64,000 nt of DNA from Sambucus nigra (Eukaryota > Streptophyta > Magnoliopsida > Dipsacales > Adoxaceae). This document shows positions 35,718 to 46,716 of this stretch, in pieces (within the stretch, counting starts at the first letter, position 1; every line of letters begins with the position of its first letter). The DNA lies in the NCBI GenBank assembly GCA_949130495.1, contig OX422210.1, positions 639,120,585 to 639,184,584 of the forward strand. Direction: 5' to 3'. The notes under the pieces are model-generated. The model saw only the letters and a program-made list of their open reading frames with translations. It was not told where the DNA came from and ran no database searches. The position numbers and the translations under genes are program-made.

Positions 35718-36880
35718 TAAAATGTAACTATGTTAGTTACAATAAAGAAGGTGTGGCACAGTGTTATTTTCATAATACATGCAAGGGGAAAAGTAAAATG
35801 GTAGTAAGAATGAGAGACTTAGTATAAAAAACAGTCATGAATAGAAAAAAATCCCCAAATTGTGGCATTCATTACAACAAAACAATCATTTTCAGTACAA
35901 CACAGTCATTCAGTACCAAGTAATTTTCCACTTCATGAACACTATGCACATACAACTCTAGTGCAAGTATACTACTGCATAAAAGAGACCAATTTTACGC
36001 TGCGAAACTTATACCTATACATGTATAAGCAATCACAAGACTCAATACAAATTACTGTAATTCTAAGCTTGAATTTGGATGTGGAAGCGATCACGAGACT
36101 CAATACAAGTATACGGCTGCATAAAAGAGACCAATTATATCTCCATTTGCTCTATGTTTGCCACTTGATCCTCTATATCTTAAATTATACATTACCAAAA
36201 GCAGTACTCGAAATCATACACACAATTAGTAAAGCTAAAGCAACATTAAAGAATCAACATTAAATAACCTCCAATGCATTTTTAAAGAGAGAAATTGGTG
36301 ATAACATAAAGTTTTCATGTACAGTAAATAATCTTCTATCCCCACTACTTTTTGAAACATGACCACACACACAACTAACCTGAACACAACCTAATAATAG
36401 TACTTCATGGAATTGGAAGGATATGCTTCTCCCGTGAACTTGATGTTACACACCACCAAATCTTAAAGGTATTATGCTATTTGGATTCATATTTCAAACT
36501 TCTGAAATAACATACATATGCAAATGGGTCCCAACAGCTCATCATCAAGTATTATTCAAATGATCTTATGGTGACCTTATGATTGACTATGAATCACTCA
36601 TTTGACACATGCTTTGGAAATTTGAGAGTAATGTAGAAAATTTAGAGCATTCTCAACGCTTACAGTCGTACCTAGTACACTAGGTTTCATTTAATTGCAT
36701 TCTCAATGCTTAGAGCATTCCCAACTACGCTGTTCTAATCTAATGACAGTACCAATAAAACCTCTAATAACAGTACCAATAACACTGAATCAGTATCAAT
36801 AACAAGAATCCATCCCTGCACAAATCTAATGAAGTTTTTGAAGAAGTTTGAAACTGAATCATGCCAATTAATAGCTTGAA
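35718..36880. other. Unassigned interior of CACTA-like element
   Basis: No gene. An approximate duplication AGCGATCACGAGACTCAATAC / GCAATCACAAGACTCAATAC lies near 36,030 and 36,090. GAGCATTC(T/C)CAA repeats lie near 36,645-36,725. Confidence 0.3.
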
Positions 36881-36884
36881 ATGT

Positions 36885-37095
36885 AAGTAGTTAACTTTGG
36901 GAGGTATATTAAGTCTAATTCAAGCTGTTCTGTCATCTATCCCTCTTTATACTCTATTGGCCATCAATCTTCCAAAACTGATTATTAAAACAGTTGAGAA
37001 GCTTCTAAGTTCTTTTATGCTATCAAAGTATGGTCTAATTTATGCTGTCAAAGTATATGGTCTAATTTATGCTCTCAAAGTATATGCTCTCTAAG
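36885..37095 (+). pseudogene. L1-type LINE reverse transcriptase fragment (C-terminal)
   Basis: The plus strand reads GGILSLIQAVLSSIPLYTLL then INLPKLIIKTVEKLLSSF. It matches the thumb-side part of plant L1 RTs (GGRxxLIxSVLSSIPxYxL...KLPKxxxKxxEKL). Only about 60 residues remain. Confidence 0.65.
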
Positions 37096-37671
37096 ATGGC
37101 TTGGAAGTTCAAGGAAAATAGACGTTTATGGTCTAATTTTATTAATTTTCTAAAAAGTGTGATGCGCCATTGATGCGTGATCGATGCAGTGCATAAACTG
37201 CATACATTTATAACTGTATAAGCATACATTTATTCACTTATGCACTGCATAACATTTATAGCTGTATAAGCATTAACTATATAAGCATCAAAAATAACAT
37301 TTCGGGTTACATTGCATAAGCATTTATCAGCAAAACTACATTAATTGTATAAGCATTTATCAGCAAAACTTAACATCAAAGACTTACACTCAAATGATTT
37401 TGACTTTTGATTAATTATAAGAAAACTAAATTCTTTTCATGATAAAAGAAATAAGAAAGAAAAAAATAAGAAAAGAAATAAGAAATCAACATTTCGGGTT
37501 GTTTTCAGCTGGTATATAAGAAATCAAAAGAAGGAAATAAGAAATAAGAAAACTTACCTGTTTTTTATTTTCGGATGGAGTGGACCTTTTTTATATGGTT
37601 GCTGATGCAATCAGGTACCTCAAAGCTTTCAAAATGGCTGTATAGTATGATTCCATTTGGCCTCAAAGCTT
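37096..37671. repeat. AT-rich stretch with short repeats
   Basis: Iterations of GTATAAGCATTTATCAGCAAAACT and GTCAAAGTATATGGTCTAATTTATGC-type units. No gene. Confidence 0.4.
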
Positions 37672-37930
37672 TCAATTGTGCACTGAAATTGCATCGCTGC
37701 GCGCCTTAATTAATTGAAGAATTAAAGTGCTTATGCCTATGAAGATGACCAGGGGTACATGAAGCATAAACTCATCAAGAATATCCTCAATACGATAAGC
37801 AATCTCTTGAATTAGTTTTACTTCATCTTTGAACCTCGCGTCACCGTCCTTGTCTTCCATGTCTTTTAAGTTGGCTTGCATTCTGCTAAACCAAGTTCTG
37901 ATATCACCAACTTCTTCAAGCAAAAATATA
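37672..37930 (-). pseudogene. NLR resistance gene fragment (Rx-type coiled-coil domain)
   Basis: The minus strand reads EEVGDIRTWFSRMQANLKDM, then FKDEVKLIQEIAYRIEDILDEFML. This is the Rx N-terminal coiled-coil of CC-NB-LRR immune receptors, including the EDVID-related motif (here RIEDILDEF). The NB-ARC and LRR parts are absent, and the frame becomes unrelated hydrophobic sequence after DEFML. It is a captured or stranded exon piece without function of its own. Confidence 0.65.
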
Positions 37931-39059
37931 TGAAGTTAGGAGTAATTTGCACAAGACACATTACTTAGCCCAAATTCTGTATCTACTTATTGGAATAGTT
38001 CTGATCCCACTTCGCGTCAAAGACCATATCCAGACATCAACATATCTGCACCTGTTAAGTAATCACTGAGTGCACAGTTGCCCATGTGATTTAAAGTATT
38101 TACTCTAGTTCTACTTTAGATACTTTGTGACATTGTTAGTTTAAGAGACATTTGACTCCCATTCTTGTTGTAACACATAATAGAAAAGTACCTGCCAGGA
38201 AAGGACCTTCCAGTTGTAACACAATTCGTTTAACATGTTCTTTAATCATAGGTGCGGTAGAGAAAACTGTGTTGCTTGAAGTGTATTGCTTGGTATGTAT
38301 TGTTCACTGTGGGGCAGAATAAAAGAGGGTTACTAAAGCAATTCAAGTGCAAATTAAGAGTATTTAAAACAAAACTTATACACAAAAAGGAATATTGTTG
38401 CATTTATATGACTGAGAATGTATATTTTCCAACGCGTATCCATGAATTGGTTACGACATGTCAATACCAAGGCAAATCAACAAAGAAATGAGAGAATTTT
38501 TTTCCAGAAAGGTCTTATTATACCAAAAACTCATAACATAATGTTTAAAAGACCTAAAGATATATGTAACGTTTTGGTACAAAATAAAAAGAACATTCAG
38601 ATGAGAGATATGATACAATGTAGATATAATTGGGACTGTAATGATACATTATATTACACCATTGTCTCATAGTATTTAGATAACCAAACTCAACTTCACA
38701 ATTTATGTTGCTAACTTTCAACTCATATTTAAATGAAATACAAATACAATAATGAGATTGAGAAGTATAAGGAGAAACTTTAACCAAATCACCGCATCAC
38801 ATTCTTAGGGAGTTTTAAGAGTTGGTAGCAATGGTTATATATGGTACCCAAAAATAACAGAGTTTAGCTGCTTATAAACACATGCAAAGGGTATAATAGT
38901 AGCAAGGCCACTGATAATTAAAGAAACTTAAGCTAAGCCACTAAGAATTTATTTGAGAAGTATACGCCTACCAAGATGATATGTATCTAAACCTAAAATC
39001 TTCAACCAAAACACGACAAATAAAAGCTGTAGAAAATAGTTATTGTATCTAAACCTAAT
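37931..39059. other. Unassigned interior of CACTA-like element
   Basis: AT-rich; no coding signal, LTR or TIR recognised. Confidence 0.3.
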
Positions 39060-40041
39060 GTTGATCAGGAGACAATACCTAAGAGTAAGGTAGTAGTCGG
39101 TTCAAGTAGTAATAAAGAAGTAGAGGATTATAAAATGTTCCAGGGCAAGAATAATGACCAAATAATTGAAGTGGAAGAAAATGAAGAAGGAGAACTGTCC
39201 ATACCCTTTAAGTTTCTGTCCATGATTGATTAGACTCGTAACAAAACACAAAATAGATACTGGCAAATCAAAAAACACAATCAATAAATTCAAAATCAAG
39301 ACATTAGCTGCCAGGAAGCATTAATCATAGATCAGTGCTCTCTTTCACCTACAGCTACTGATTTACCCCCTTATGACCAACACACTGTTGTAGAACACAT
39401 GTATGCAAGAAATGGGGACTTTGAAGATGAAATAGAGCCACCACAAATTGCTGAAATGAAATTATTTGCTCAGAGAATTGAAAGAAAGTTATGTAGACAT
39501 AAAAAGAAGAAAAAAACAGAGGTTGGAGAACTGAAGAACTAAGACAAAGGTCATGAGGTAAACAAAGTCATCAATCCCAGAATACAAGATCCACCGTTTA
39601 AAAGAATCACTCGATCAAAATCCAAATATATGTATTGAAGATATATCAGAGGTGATTAGTAAAATCATCAGTCCTGAATTTAATGACATGTTGGAGGGGT
39701 TTGCATCAGAAAAAGAGATATATTAAGCAGTGAATGATCTTAGCGCAGACTCTTCTCCAAGCCCTGATGGATTTGGGAGTCTTTTTTACAAAACTTGTTG
39801 GAATATCATTAAGGGATACCTAATGGATGATATTAATAGTTTCTTTGTAGGTAAAGAGATTCCCAAAAGCTGGGCTAGCACCTCTATTGTTCTAATCCCA
39901 AAGACTAAAAGACCAAAAAAGTGTGAGGACTTCAGACCCAAGACAATTAAACCATGTTCACACTTAGAAAACAATACGCATAATTTTCCCAACTTAAATT
40001 CACAGTTAATTCATAATACCCTAAGTCTAGCAGTCTGCTAG
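39060..40041 (+). pseudogene. L1-type LINE fragment (ORF2 linker and RT start)
   Basis: After a Lys/Glu-rich region with KRITRSKSKY near 39,600, the plus strand reads SPSPDGFGSLFYKTCWNIIKG (39,748-39,810) and STSIVLIPKTKRPKKCEDFRP (39,880-39,940). These are the L1 RT PDG and VLIPK...DFRP motifs. Stops lie between the parts. It belongs N-terminal to the 36,885 fragment yet lies downstream of it, so they are separate pieces or rearranged. Confidence 0.65.
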
Positions 40042-41118
40042 TAGCAGACCAATTATAACTACCTTACTAAATCTAGTATATCAATTAAATTAGTACTCGA
40101 GTTTGAAAAATATAGTTGAACTAAACAAAATCAAAAGGGCGGTATTATCAACCTAAAAAGATAGTAATATCATACAAATAAAGCCTTATAATTTAAGACA
40201 CACCCTTGGAGTAAACAAATGAAGCCTAAATATTCAACTTGAACCCTAAAAGTTGCACAGGTGCCTTTGCACAAGAATGAATCATGCAAAATGGACTTGT
40301 TCAAATGGACCATTGACTTGTTTGGGGTAGTTTATGAAGAAAATAGTACTTATATATGCACTTTTTTAAAATACAAATGGACTTGTTTAAAAATGGAAAC
40401 AAATTTGACACCATATCTCCCAATCTTCTCTCTATACCTCCTCACGTACGCGGATACGTACGTGGTACGAATATGGTCCATGTATCTTGAGGTGTTTTTT
40501 AATTTTTTGATACGCTTTGGATACATATCGGGCAGGTGTCCGTATATTCAGGAATATAATTTGTATTCAATACTATTATGGGTAATATAACGAAGTATCC
40601 GTGCTTAATTGGCATCCCACGTGACTAAAGGTACTTGTTTTTGGTAACTGTGCATATAAAATGGCATCTCAAATTATTGGTCCACCTAGGCAAATTTACG
40701 GGAAGGAAATTCAGTTGTTGCGCTTCCATGAATTGGCTTTCTGTAGCTAGGCATATTAGTTAGAAACAAGTTCAAGTTCTATGACAAGTAGATTATGTTT
40801 AACTGTTACTCTTTATTCAAAACAAATGGTGAAAAACTTATCTAATAACTATAGAACAGACAAATATAACTCTAAATACTAGTTACCATGCAAAGCTCGG
40901 GGACAAAGGTCCTCAATAATGGACCCACATTCGATGACAAAACCAACGAAAACACCTATGATGTCGCTTGTGGTATTTTCTAAGAGAGTTGTGAGAAACT
41001 CAAGAGTAATAATCTCATTAACTACTTGCTTTATTCACCAGATGGGCTATGAATTTTCATAATCAAATGAGTGTCACACGTGACACGTGTAATGCACGTC
41101 TGTACCAACTAGTCTAAG
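40042..41118. other. Unassigned interior of CACTA-like element
   Basis: No gene. A TACGTACGTGG-rich patch near 40,446-40,470 might be an old repeat. Confidence 0.3.
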
Positions 41119-41720
41119 ATAAAAGTGGACATTCATATCACAAAATTAGAAATGAATAACTCTATATACGTAATTTCCATATGAGTATTTCTAGGGTTCA
41201 TGTTACATGAAAATTATCACGAAATTAATTTTACAAACACTTTAATACATATCGAACGGTTAAAATCAAGTGCATATGGATAAATAATCTCGACGAAACA
41301 TTTAAAAATTAATTCTATGATAAAAATGGACATTTCTATCACAAAATTAGAAATAGGTATCTACATAAATGCAATTTGAATGTGTACCCTCAAGGGTTTA
41401 TTATATAACAAGATAACTACTACTAAACCAATTTAACAAATACTTTAAATACAAAACAGAGAATTAAAATTAGGTGCATATAGATAAATAAGCTAAATGA
41501 AATATTAAAATTTAAATCTGAGATAAAAATGGACATCCATATCAAAATAATAAAAATGAGTATATGCATATATGCAATTTTCATGTGTGGTTTTAAGGTA
41601 TATTCATATAACATGAAAACTATCACTTAATTAATATAACAAACACTTAGAATACAAAACAGACATCACTGAGAACGAAATCAACCCTTAAAAACCTCTA
41701 CATGATTTACTACCTGAGAA
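41119..41720. repeat. Three diverged tandem units of about 202 bp
   Basis: GATAAAA(G/A)TGGACAT starts each unit at about 41,119, 41,320 and 41,523. Each contains CACAAAATTAGAAATG-like, ATATACGCAATTT-like and AAAATTAGGTGCATA-like blocks in order. Confidence 0.75.
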
Positions 41721-42002
41721 CTAAAATTAGGTGCGTAAAAATAAAATAGTAATATAGCAAACCTCTATATGATTTTCTACCTGAGAACGAAATCAATACT
41801 TACATCGCTATGAACGAAACCTTTAAAACCTCTGCACGATTTCAACAAAACCTCTGCACGATTTCTAATGGAGGAGAGTTTTATTAACATAGGAGAGAGA
41901 ATAGGGAGGGAGCAGGAGATTGAAGAGGGATGGAGGCGGGAGATTGAAGAGCACAGAGGAGAGAGAAGAGGGAAATTAAACCTAGGCAAAATTTCGGTGG
42001 CA

Positions 42003-42473
42003 AAATTTTGGTGACCCCTAATAGCAATCACAAATTAACTCTTACATCAAAATTTGTGACCGCTAGGAGCAGTCACAAATTTGTGACCGCTACGAGCAAT
42101 CACAAATTAAGTCTTAAGACAAAATTTGTGATGGCTACGAGCACTCACAAAATTATGACCCTTAATAGCGGTCACCAATCTAAAATTTGTGACTGCTCAT
42201 AGCAGTTACAATTTTGTGAGTGCTTATAAGAGTCATAACTTAAGCTTAGTGATAAATTTGTGACTCCTTGTGGCAGTTATAAAGTTGTGACTCCTTATAG
42301 CAGTCACAGATTAATTATATGGTAAGATTTGTGACTGTCATTAGCAGTGACAAACTAATTGACTCAAATTTTTCATTACCCAAATATTTTATGACTCTTA
42401 ATGGCAGTTACAAATAATGTTATGACTCCTAATGGCAGTGATAAAGTTTGTCACCCCCTTTAGCAGTTACAAG
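42003..42473. repeat. Subterminal palindrome array, right end
   Basis: About a dozen copies of TTTGTGACTGCTATGAGCAGTCACAAA-like half-sites, the same family as at 34,797-35,112. The array breaks off at AGCAGTTAC directly before viral sequence, without a CACTA terminus. Confidence 0.8.
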
Positions 42474-42484
42474 AAGACTTTAAT

Positions 42485-43189
42485 AGCATTATTAAACATT
42501 TCAATATGTTATTATCCGAAACTAATGGAGATGCCTTAATGATGAAAGGTTTCTTTAAAGACGTCCCAAAGATTTATCTTTCTGGGAAGGCAGAGATGAC
42601 CCAGATAACCTTAGCAGACTATGGGTTCATTGGACTCATCCAAATCGAGGCTATAAAAGACTCTGTTGCTCTTGGAAAAATAGTCCATAAGTACGTTAAA
42701 AAGATAGAAGACTTCCTTCCTTCATTTACTAAAATCTATTAGATTGCTCCAAGTTCGTGTAGAGGAATGAGAGTTGAAGGATTTAGACTTATTAGATTTT
42801 CTAATTATATATTTGAAGACGTTGTGATTTTATCAGAAGATGAGACTAAAGATTTAATTGTTGATAAGTCCAAGCTCCAGATTACTCAAGCCATGGAGAC
42901 AATTAAAATCATGGAGTTATTGACAGGAGAAGAGAGGTGGTACACTGCCTACCACAAAGAAGACCTGATAATCCAAGCAGATGAGCCATTCGACGGAAGG
43001 CTCAAGAAAGAATCCAAAGAAATGATAGAGATAGCTTTGCCAGCTAGACTTAGAACTGTGAGCCTCATTGATGAATATTTCAACAATGCCCTACCAAACC
43101 AAGACAAGAAAGAAGAAGACATGGATGGGACGAAGACGACCCCCTCTTTAGCTGAAGAATTATTAAAGACAGAAGATGCCATACGTTAG
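42485..43189 (+). pseudogene. Viral 3' ORF, segment B (5'-truncated)
   Basis: Corresponds to codons from about 20 onward of the segment A frame and keeps the same end. One TAG at 42,740 breaks it. The position of the segment A stop (34,055) is a sense codon here and vice versa, so the two copies decayed independently after duplicating. Confidence 0.7.
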
Positions 43190-43485
43190 ACCTATGTATT
43201 ATTACAAGACGACAAGACTCCATTGCAGAATAAAGGTGAAAGATAGCTCAGACCAGCCCCATATGGGCCCCAGACAACCTCCTTTCACAAAAGATAAATG
43301 AGACAGCTGAAGACGTTAGGTGCGGAATAATTGCAAGACGATAGGATTTATTTTTAAAAAGGAAGACTCAAAAGATTCCCAAACTTTAGACTTTTTATTA
43401 TTGTATTTCTCTTTAATAATTATATGCTTTCAACCGGATCACTTTTTTGCAATCGGTTACCAGTCATTTGTATGCCTCTTTATGC

Positions 43486-43494
43486 TATAAAAGG
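43486..43494 (+). promoter_or_regulatory. Pregenomic promoter TATA box, segment B
   Basis: TATAAAAGG in the same context as 34,565; the AATAAA at 43,650-43,655 follows at the same distance. Confidence 0.65.
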
Positions 43495-43719
43495 AGAGAT
43501 ATGGAGTAGTTAGAAGATATTAGTTGTTAGAGAGAGAAGTTTATAAGTTAGAAAGAAGTGTGTAAGCTTGTAGTGAGTAATATGTACATGAGTGAGTAAA
43601 CCTCTCATAGTTAGGGGAGAGGGGAGAGTTGTATTTACTTATGCAATGCAATAAAATTATTTTCTTTTCCAAGAAATCTCTTATGTTGAATTGTTATTAT
43701 TTTCCAAATTGTCTCCAAC

Positions 43720-44054
43720 ATTCAGTTCATAGAGGACTATTGTGTGAAACCTCTGGTTTAGCACACATGGTGTTATACTGGTGAATCGTCGTCAGATGCC
43801 GATTAGCCATGAGCCGTTAGCCAAGTAGGCGTTAGGCGTGAAGGCGTACAGGCAGGAAACGGGTTCAATGCCAAAATAGTGGATTGAGGTGCGACACATA
43901 AAGAGGAGTTGTAGGAGGCTGAGACCGGAGAAAAATAGTAGCAAGGCTGAAGAGAAGAAATAAGGAAAATAAAGATATTGCAGACCAGAAGAAAGGTATA
44001 ACTCAAACCAAACCCTTAACTATTTTACATATTATTATTTTAAAAGAATCTGGT
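43720..44054 (+). other. Viral leader of segment B with possible splice donor and PBS
   Basis: Continues past the point where segment A is interrupted. It contains a possible donor AAAG/GTATAA near 43,994 and TGGTATGAGCC at about 44,045-44,062, a match to the initiator tRNA-Met site lacking two bases. The ORF ATG overlaps that site. Confidence 0.45.
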
Positions 44055-44786
44055 ATGAGCCTACAAATCATCTCAGACTTTTTAGCATTTGTTAACCAAA
44101 CAAATTCAGACCTAACAAGAGAAATCCAAGATTGGACTCTAACAGACACTAAAGATAAAGAACTTATAGAATCTGCTTTAATATACGCCAATGGTACTTT
44201 AAAATATATAGACCAGATTATTGAATGGTTAGGAAGATAAGTACCTAGAATAGAAATAATTAGAACAGGGATCCGTGATCTCCTTAGACAAAAATTAAGA
44301 ACTCAAGATTTTGTAGAAGAACTATCAAGCCCTGAAAAATATCAAGAATACACTAGGATACTTGAAGACAGTATAGACGTATTAAAATTTATTAGACGAA
44401 AAAGGTTAGCTGAAATAAAGGCTATTTTAACTAGAGCTGGAGGAATCCACCCTCTCCTTAAAAACGTAGAGACAGCTGCTCCTAGAACATACCGTAGATT
44501 TTTGTCATCTTATGGTGATAATAATCTAGACGAATTTATAGAGAACGATGTAATTGATATTATTAATCAAATATATAAAGAAACTAGACTGATAAACCCA
44601 CGATACCGTATAAGGTATTTAAGACTAGAATATTTTTCATCAAAACCGCTTTCAATTTCTAGACTCTCTGAAGAAACTATTTATATAGATAATCCTCGCT
44701 ATTCAGAACTCCAGTACGATAGTGACGGAAGAAGCCTGAGAAATAACAGTAGCCCTGAAACTTCTACACTTAGACTTCCAGATTAA
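44055..44786 (+). pseudogene. Viral 5' ORF of segment B, unknown function
   Basis: A 243-codon frame, ATG 44,055 to TAA 44,784, with one in-frame TAA at 44,238. The protein is helical and charged in the N-terminal two-thirds (DLTREIQDWTL, EYTRILEDSIDVLKFI) and Ser/Asn-rich at the end. It has no Cys/His cluster. It shows no visible similarity to ORF1 of segment A. Position just after the leader fits a first ORF of a caulimovirid. Confidence 0.6.
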
Positions 44787-44963
44787 TTAAGCGTTAAAAT
44801 AAGCTTAAAAAACCTTAGAAATCATTAGGGTAAAAATTAATATTTCCTGAAACTTAGAAGAAGATAAAAGACATTGCGGTCCCAAAAGGTGGTCCTAAAA
44901 AGACAAAATGGTCCCTAGATAATTCTTGGACGGTAGTGGTCCGTAAACTAGGTCCGTATGAGA

Positions 44964-44990
44964 GCCGATCTCTCTCTCTCTCTCTCTAAA

Positions 44991-45044
<54 letters not shown>
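44964..45044. repeat. (CT)n(TA)n microsatellite
   Basis: About 9 CT units, a short spacer and about 25 TA units between segment B and a hairpin MITE. Confidence 0.95.
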
Positions 45045-45046
<2 letters not shown>

Positions 45047-45362
45047 TTTTTGATAAAATAGTAAAAAAAATATTTTTGAGCTAATTTTTTTCATGGTTTT
45101 TAAACATTTCAGTACGACCATAAAAAAAATTAACTCAAAATAATTTTTTTTGCTATTTTAAAAAAAATCGATCAAACTTTGTCAGTTTTTAATAACTTAA
45201 AAATTGATAAAGTTTTATCGATTTTTTTAAAATAGCAAAACAATTAATTTTGAACTGATTTTTTTATGGTCCTGCTGAAATTTTTAAAGACGATAAAAAA
45301 AATCAGCCCCAATTTTTTTTACTATTTTAAAAAAATGGCCCGCACGGAGGCTATGCATGAGA
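45045..45362. mobile_element. Hairpin MITE, copy B
   Basis: Outer arms ATTTTTGATAAAATAG... and CTATTTTAAAAAAATGG..., inner arms around CTTTGTCAGTTTTTAATAACTTAAAAATTGATAAAG. Same fold and TTTTTTTGCTATTTT/AAAATAGCAAAA motifs as copies A and C. Followed by (CT)n(TA)n (45,366-45,446). Confidence 0.65.

Positions 45363-45365
<3 letters not shown>

Positions 45366-45446
<81 letters not shown>
45366..45446. repeat. (CT)n(TA)n microsatellite
   Basis: About 14 CT and 25 TA units separate two MITEs. Confidence 0.95.
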
Positions 45447-45449
<3 letters not shown>

Positions 45450-45451
45450 CC

Positions 45452-45630
45452 TACTCTTGTGTGGACCAATCTGCATTTTAAGAGTGCGGACCAGACATGT
45501 GTCACATGACGGTGAGCACAGAAAAGTGAGAGTGTATGCCTATAATTTAGGCGATAATTTCTAGGCGCACCGTTAGGTGACACATGTTCGGTTCGCATTC
45601 TTAAAATGCCGACTAGTCTGCAGAAGAGTA
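45452..45630. mobile_element. Short MITE inside a TA microsatellite
   Basis: Inverted arms of about 54 bp: TACTCTTGTGTGGACCAATC...GTGTCAC and its counterpart ending AGAAGAGTA, about 80% matched, including GCATTTTAAGA(G/A)TGCG. TA repeats flank both sides, so it inserted into, or generated, a TA tract. It belongs to a different family from the hairpin MITEs. Confidence 0.7.
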
Positions 45631-45649
45631 TATATATATATATATATAT

Positions 45650-46046
45650 AGGCAGGCTCCTGTGCACACTAAGTTTGCACACTAACTTTGCACATTACCT
45701 TTTAAAAGTGTGCAAACTTAGTGCTGGCGCACACCAATTTTTTTATGTGATATTTTAACATTTCAACGGACTCAAATAAAAAAAATTAGCTCAAAAAAAC
45801 TTTTTTTGCTATTTTTAAAAATTCGGTCAAACTTTCTCAGTTTTTAAAGGGCTTAAAAACTGCGAAAGTTTGACCGATTTTTTAAAAATAGTATAAAAAG
45901 TTTTTTTGAGCTGATTTTTTTTATATGGGTTCCTTGAAATGTTTAAATATCACACAAAAAAAATCAACTCAAAAATATTTTTTTTACCACTTTTAAAAGG
46001 TAATGTGCAAAGTTAGTGTGCAAACTTAGTGTGCACAAGAGCCTGC

Positions 46047-46048
<2 letters not shown>
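45650..46048. mobile_element. Hairpin MITE, copy C (best preserved)
   Basis: Terminal inverted repeats of 60 bp, 45,651-45,710 and 45,988-46,047, differ at one position. They start GGCAGGCTCCTGTGCACAC. The interior folds again on itself (GTCAAACTTTCTCAG / CTGCGAAAGTTTGAC). Flanks are (TA)n on the left and (CT)n(TA)n on the right, exactly as in copy A. Confidence 0.85.

Positions 46049-46108
<60 letters not shown>
46049..46108. repeat. (CT)n(TA)n microsatellite
   Basis: Right bracket of hairpin MITE C. Confidence 0.95.
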
Positions 46109-46110
<2 letters not shown>

Positions 46111-46166
46111 CGAGAGAGAGTAAAAAATGAAAAGACAAATGAAAAATTGGGAAGAAAAATAGCAAA

Positions 46167-46376
46167 ATGCAAGAACCCACTTTCACCACCCACACATCAA
46201 ATCCAGAAACCATGGATTCCGACCAAGAAAACACAAACCACCCTCTGTCACCACCTTCACTGTTAACCTCTACCACTTCCACCGCCACATCATCCATCAC
46301 CTCTTCAATGTTTACATCCCGAAAACATTCCACTTCACGCCTCTGCTACCATCACTCACCGGTAAACCGGTAAATT
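46167..46376 (+). CDS. Ser/Thr-rich ORF, uncertain
   Basis: An ATG frame of 69 codons just after the MITE, with the composition of a host 5' exon (Thr, Ser, Pro, His-rich; codons with many C at third position), and HSTSRLCYHHSP near its end. It stops at TAA without a clear splice site. It may be the first exon of a lost gene, or chance. Confidence 0.25.
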
Positions 46377-46640
46377 AAACCCGCTTCTCCCAACCCTAAT
46401 ATAACCCCAAAGAAGAAATCAAACCTTTGCCAAAATTAAACCCAAAAAGTGGGATTTTAATTTTGAGTATACTCGAAATCGATTGCAAACTCATAATCAA
46501 AATAGATTTGATACTTGAAGATCTAAAAATCGAATGAAGGTGGGGATTTTGATTCAGATCTTATTATTTCGGCGTTTAATTAAGTTAAGGTTCGAATTTT
46601 GAGTTTGAATTAGGTTCTCTAAGTTAGGGTTTCACAGATA
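46377..46640. other. Noncoding flank
   Basis: Continues the composition of a plant 5' intron or leader (T-rich, GATTTTGATTCAGATC) but no exon is recognisable. Confidence 0.25.
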
Positions 46641-46646
46641 ACCCCC

Positions 46647-46716
<70 letters not shown>

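Larger units (their letters stand above)
34796..42473. mobile_element. CACTA-like element between viral segments, right end truncated
   Basis: Begins CACTAAAATGGG. Both ends carry dense arrays of the same imperfect palindrome (type GTAACTGCTATCAGCAGTTAC) in subterminal position, as in CACTA elements. The right end stops abruptly at viral sequence without the expected TAGTG. No transposase is seen. It contains a viroplasmin-like exon, an NLR fragment, two LINE fragments and a tandem repeat. Limits are based on the arrays, so internal parts might be later insertions. Confidence 0.55.
42474..44963 (+). mobile_element. Endogenous pararetrovirus segment B
   Basis: Starts inside the 3' ORF, continues through promoter, poly(A) signal and leader, then a weak primer-binding site and an ORF not seen in segment A. 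It ends near a GGTCCC-rich stretch (44,878-44,963), beside a (CT)n(TA)n tract. A similar GGTCCC-rich stretch begins segment A (26,113-26,190). Confidence 0.75.

Noticed and set aside
35862..36263. Plus-strand 133-codon frame
   Set aside because: Composition as expected by chance in AT-rich DNA; no domain or homologous motif.
41423..41626. Hydrophobic 67-codon minus-strand frame
   Set aside because: Lies across diverged tandem repeat units; AT-rich chance frame.
33554..43719. LTR retrotransposon with 1.24-kb LTRs
   Set aside because: The repeats contain a viral ORF and promoter, do not start TG or end CA, and no gag-pol lies between them.
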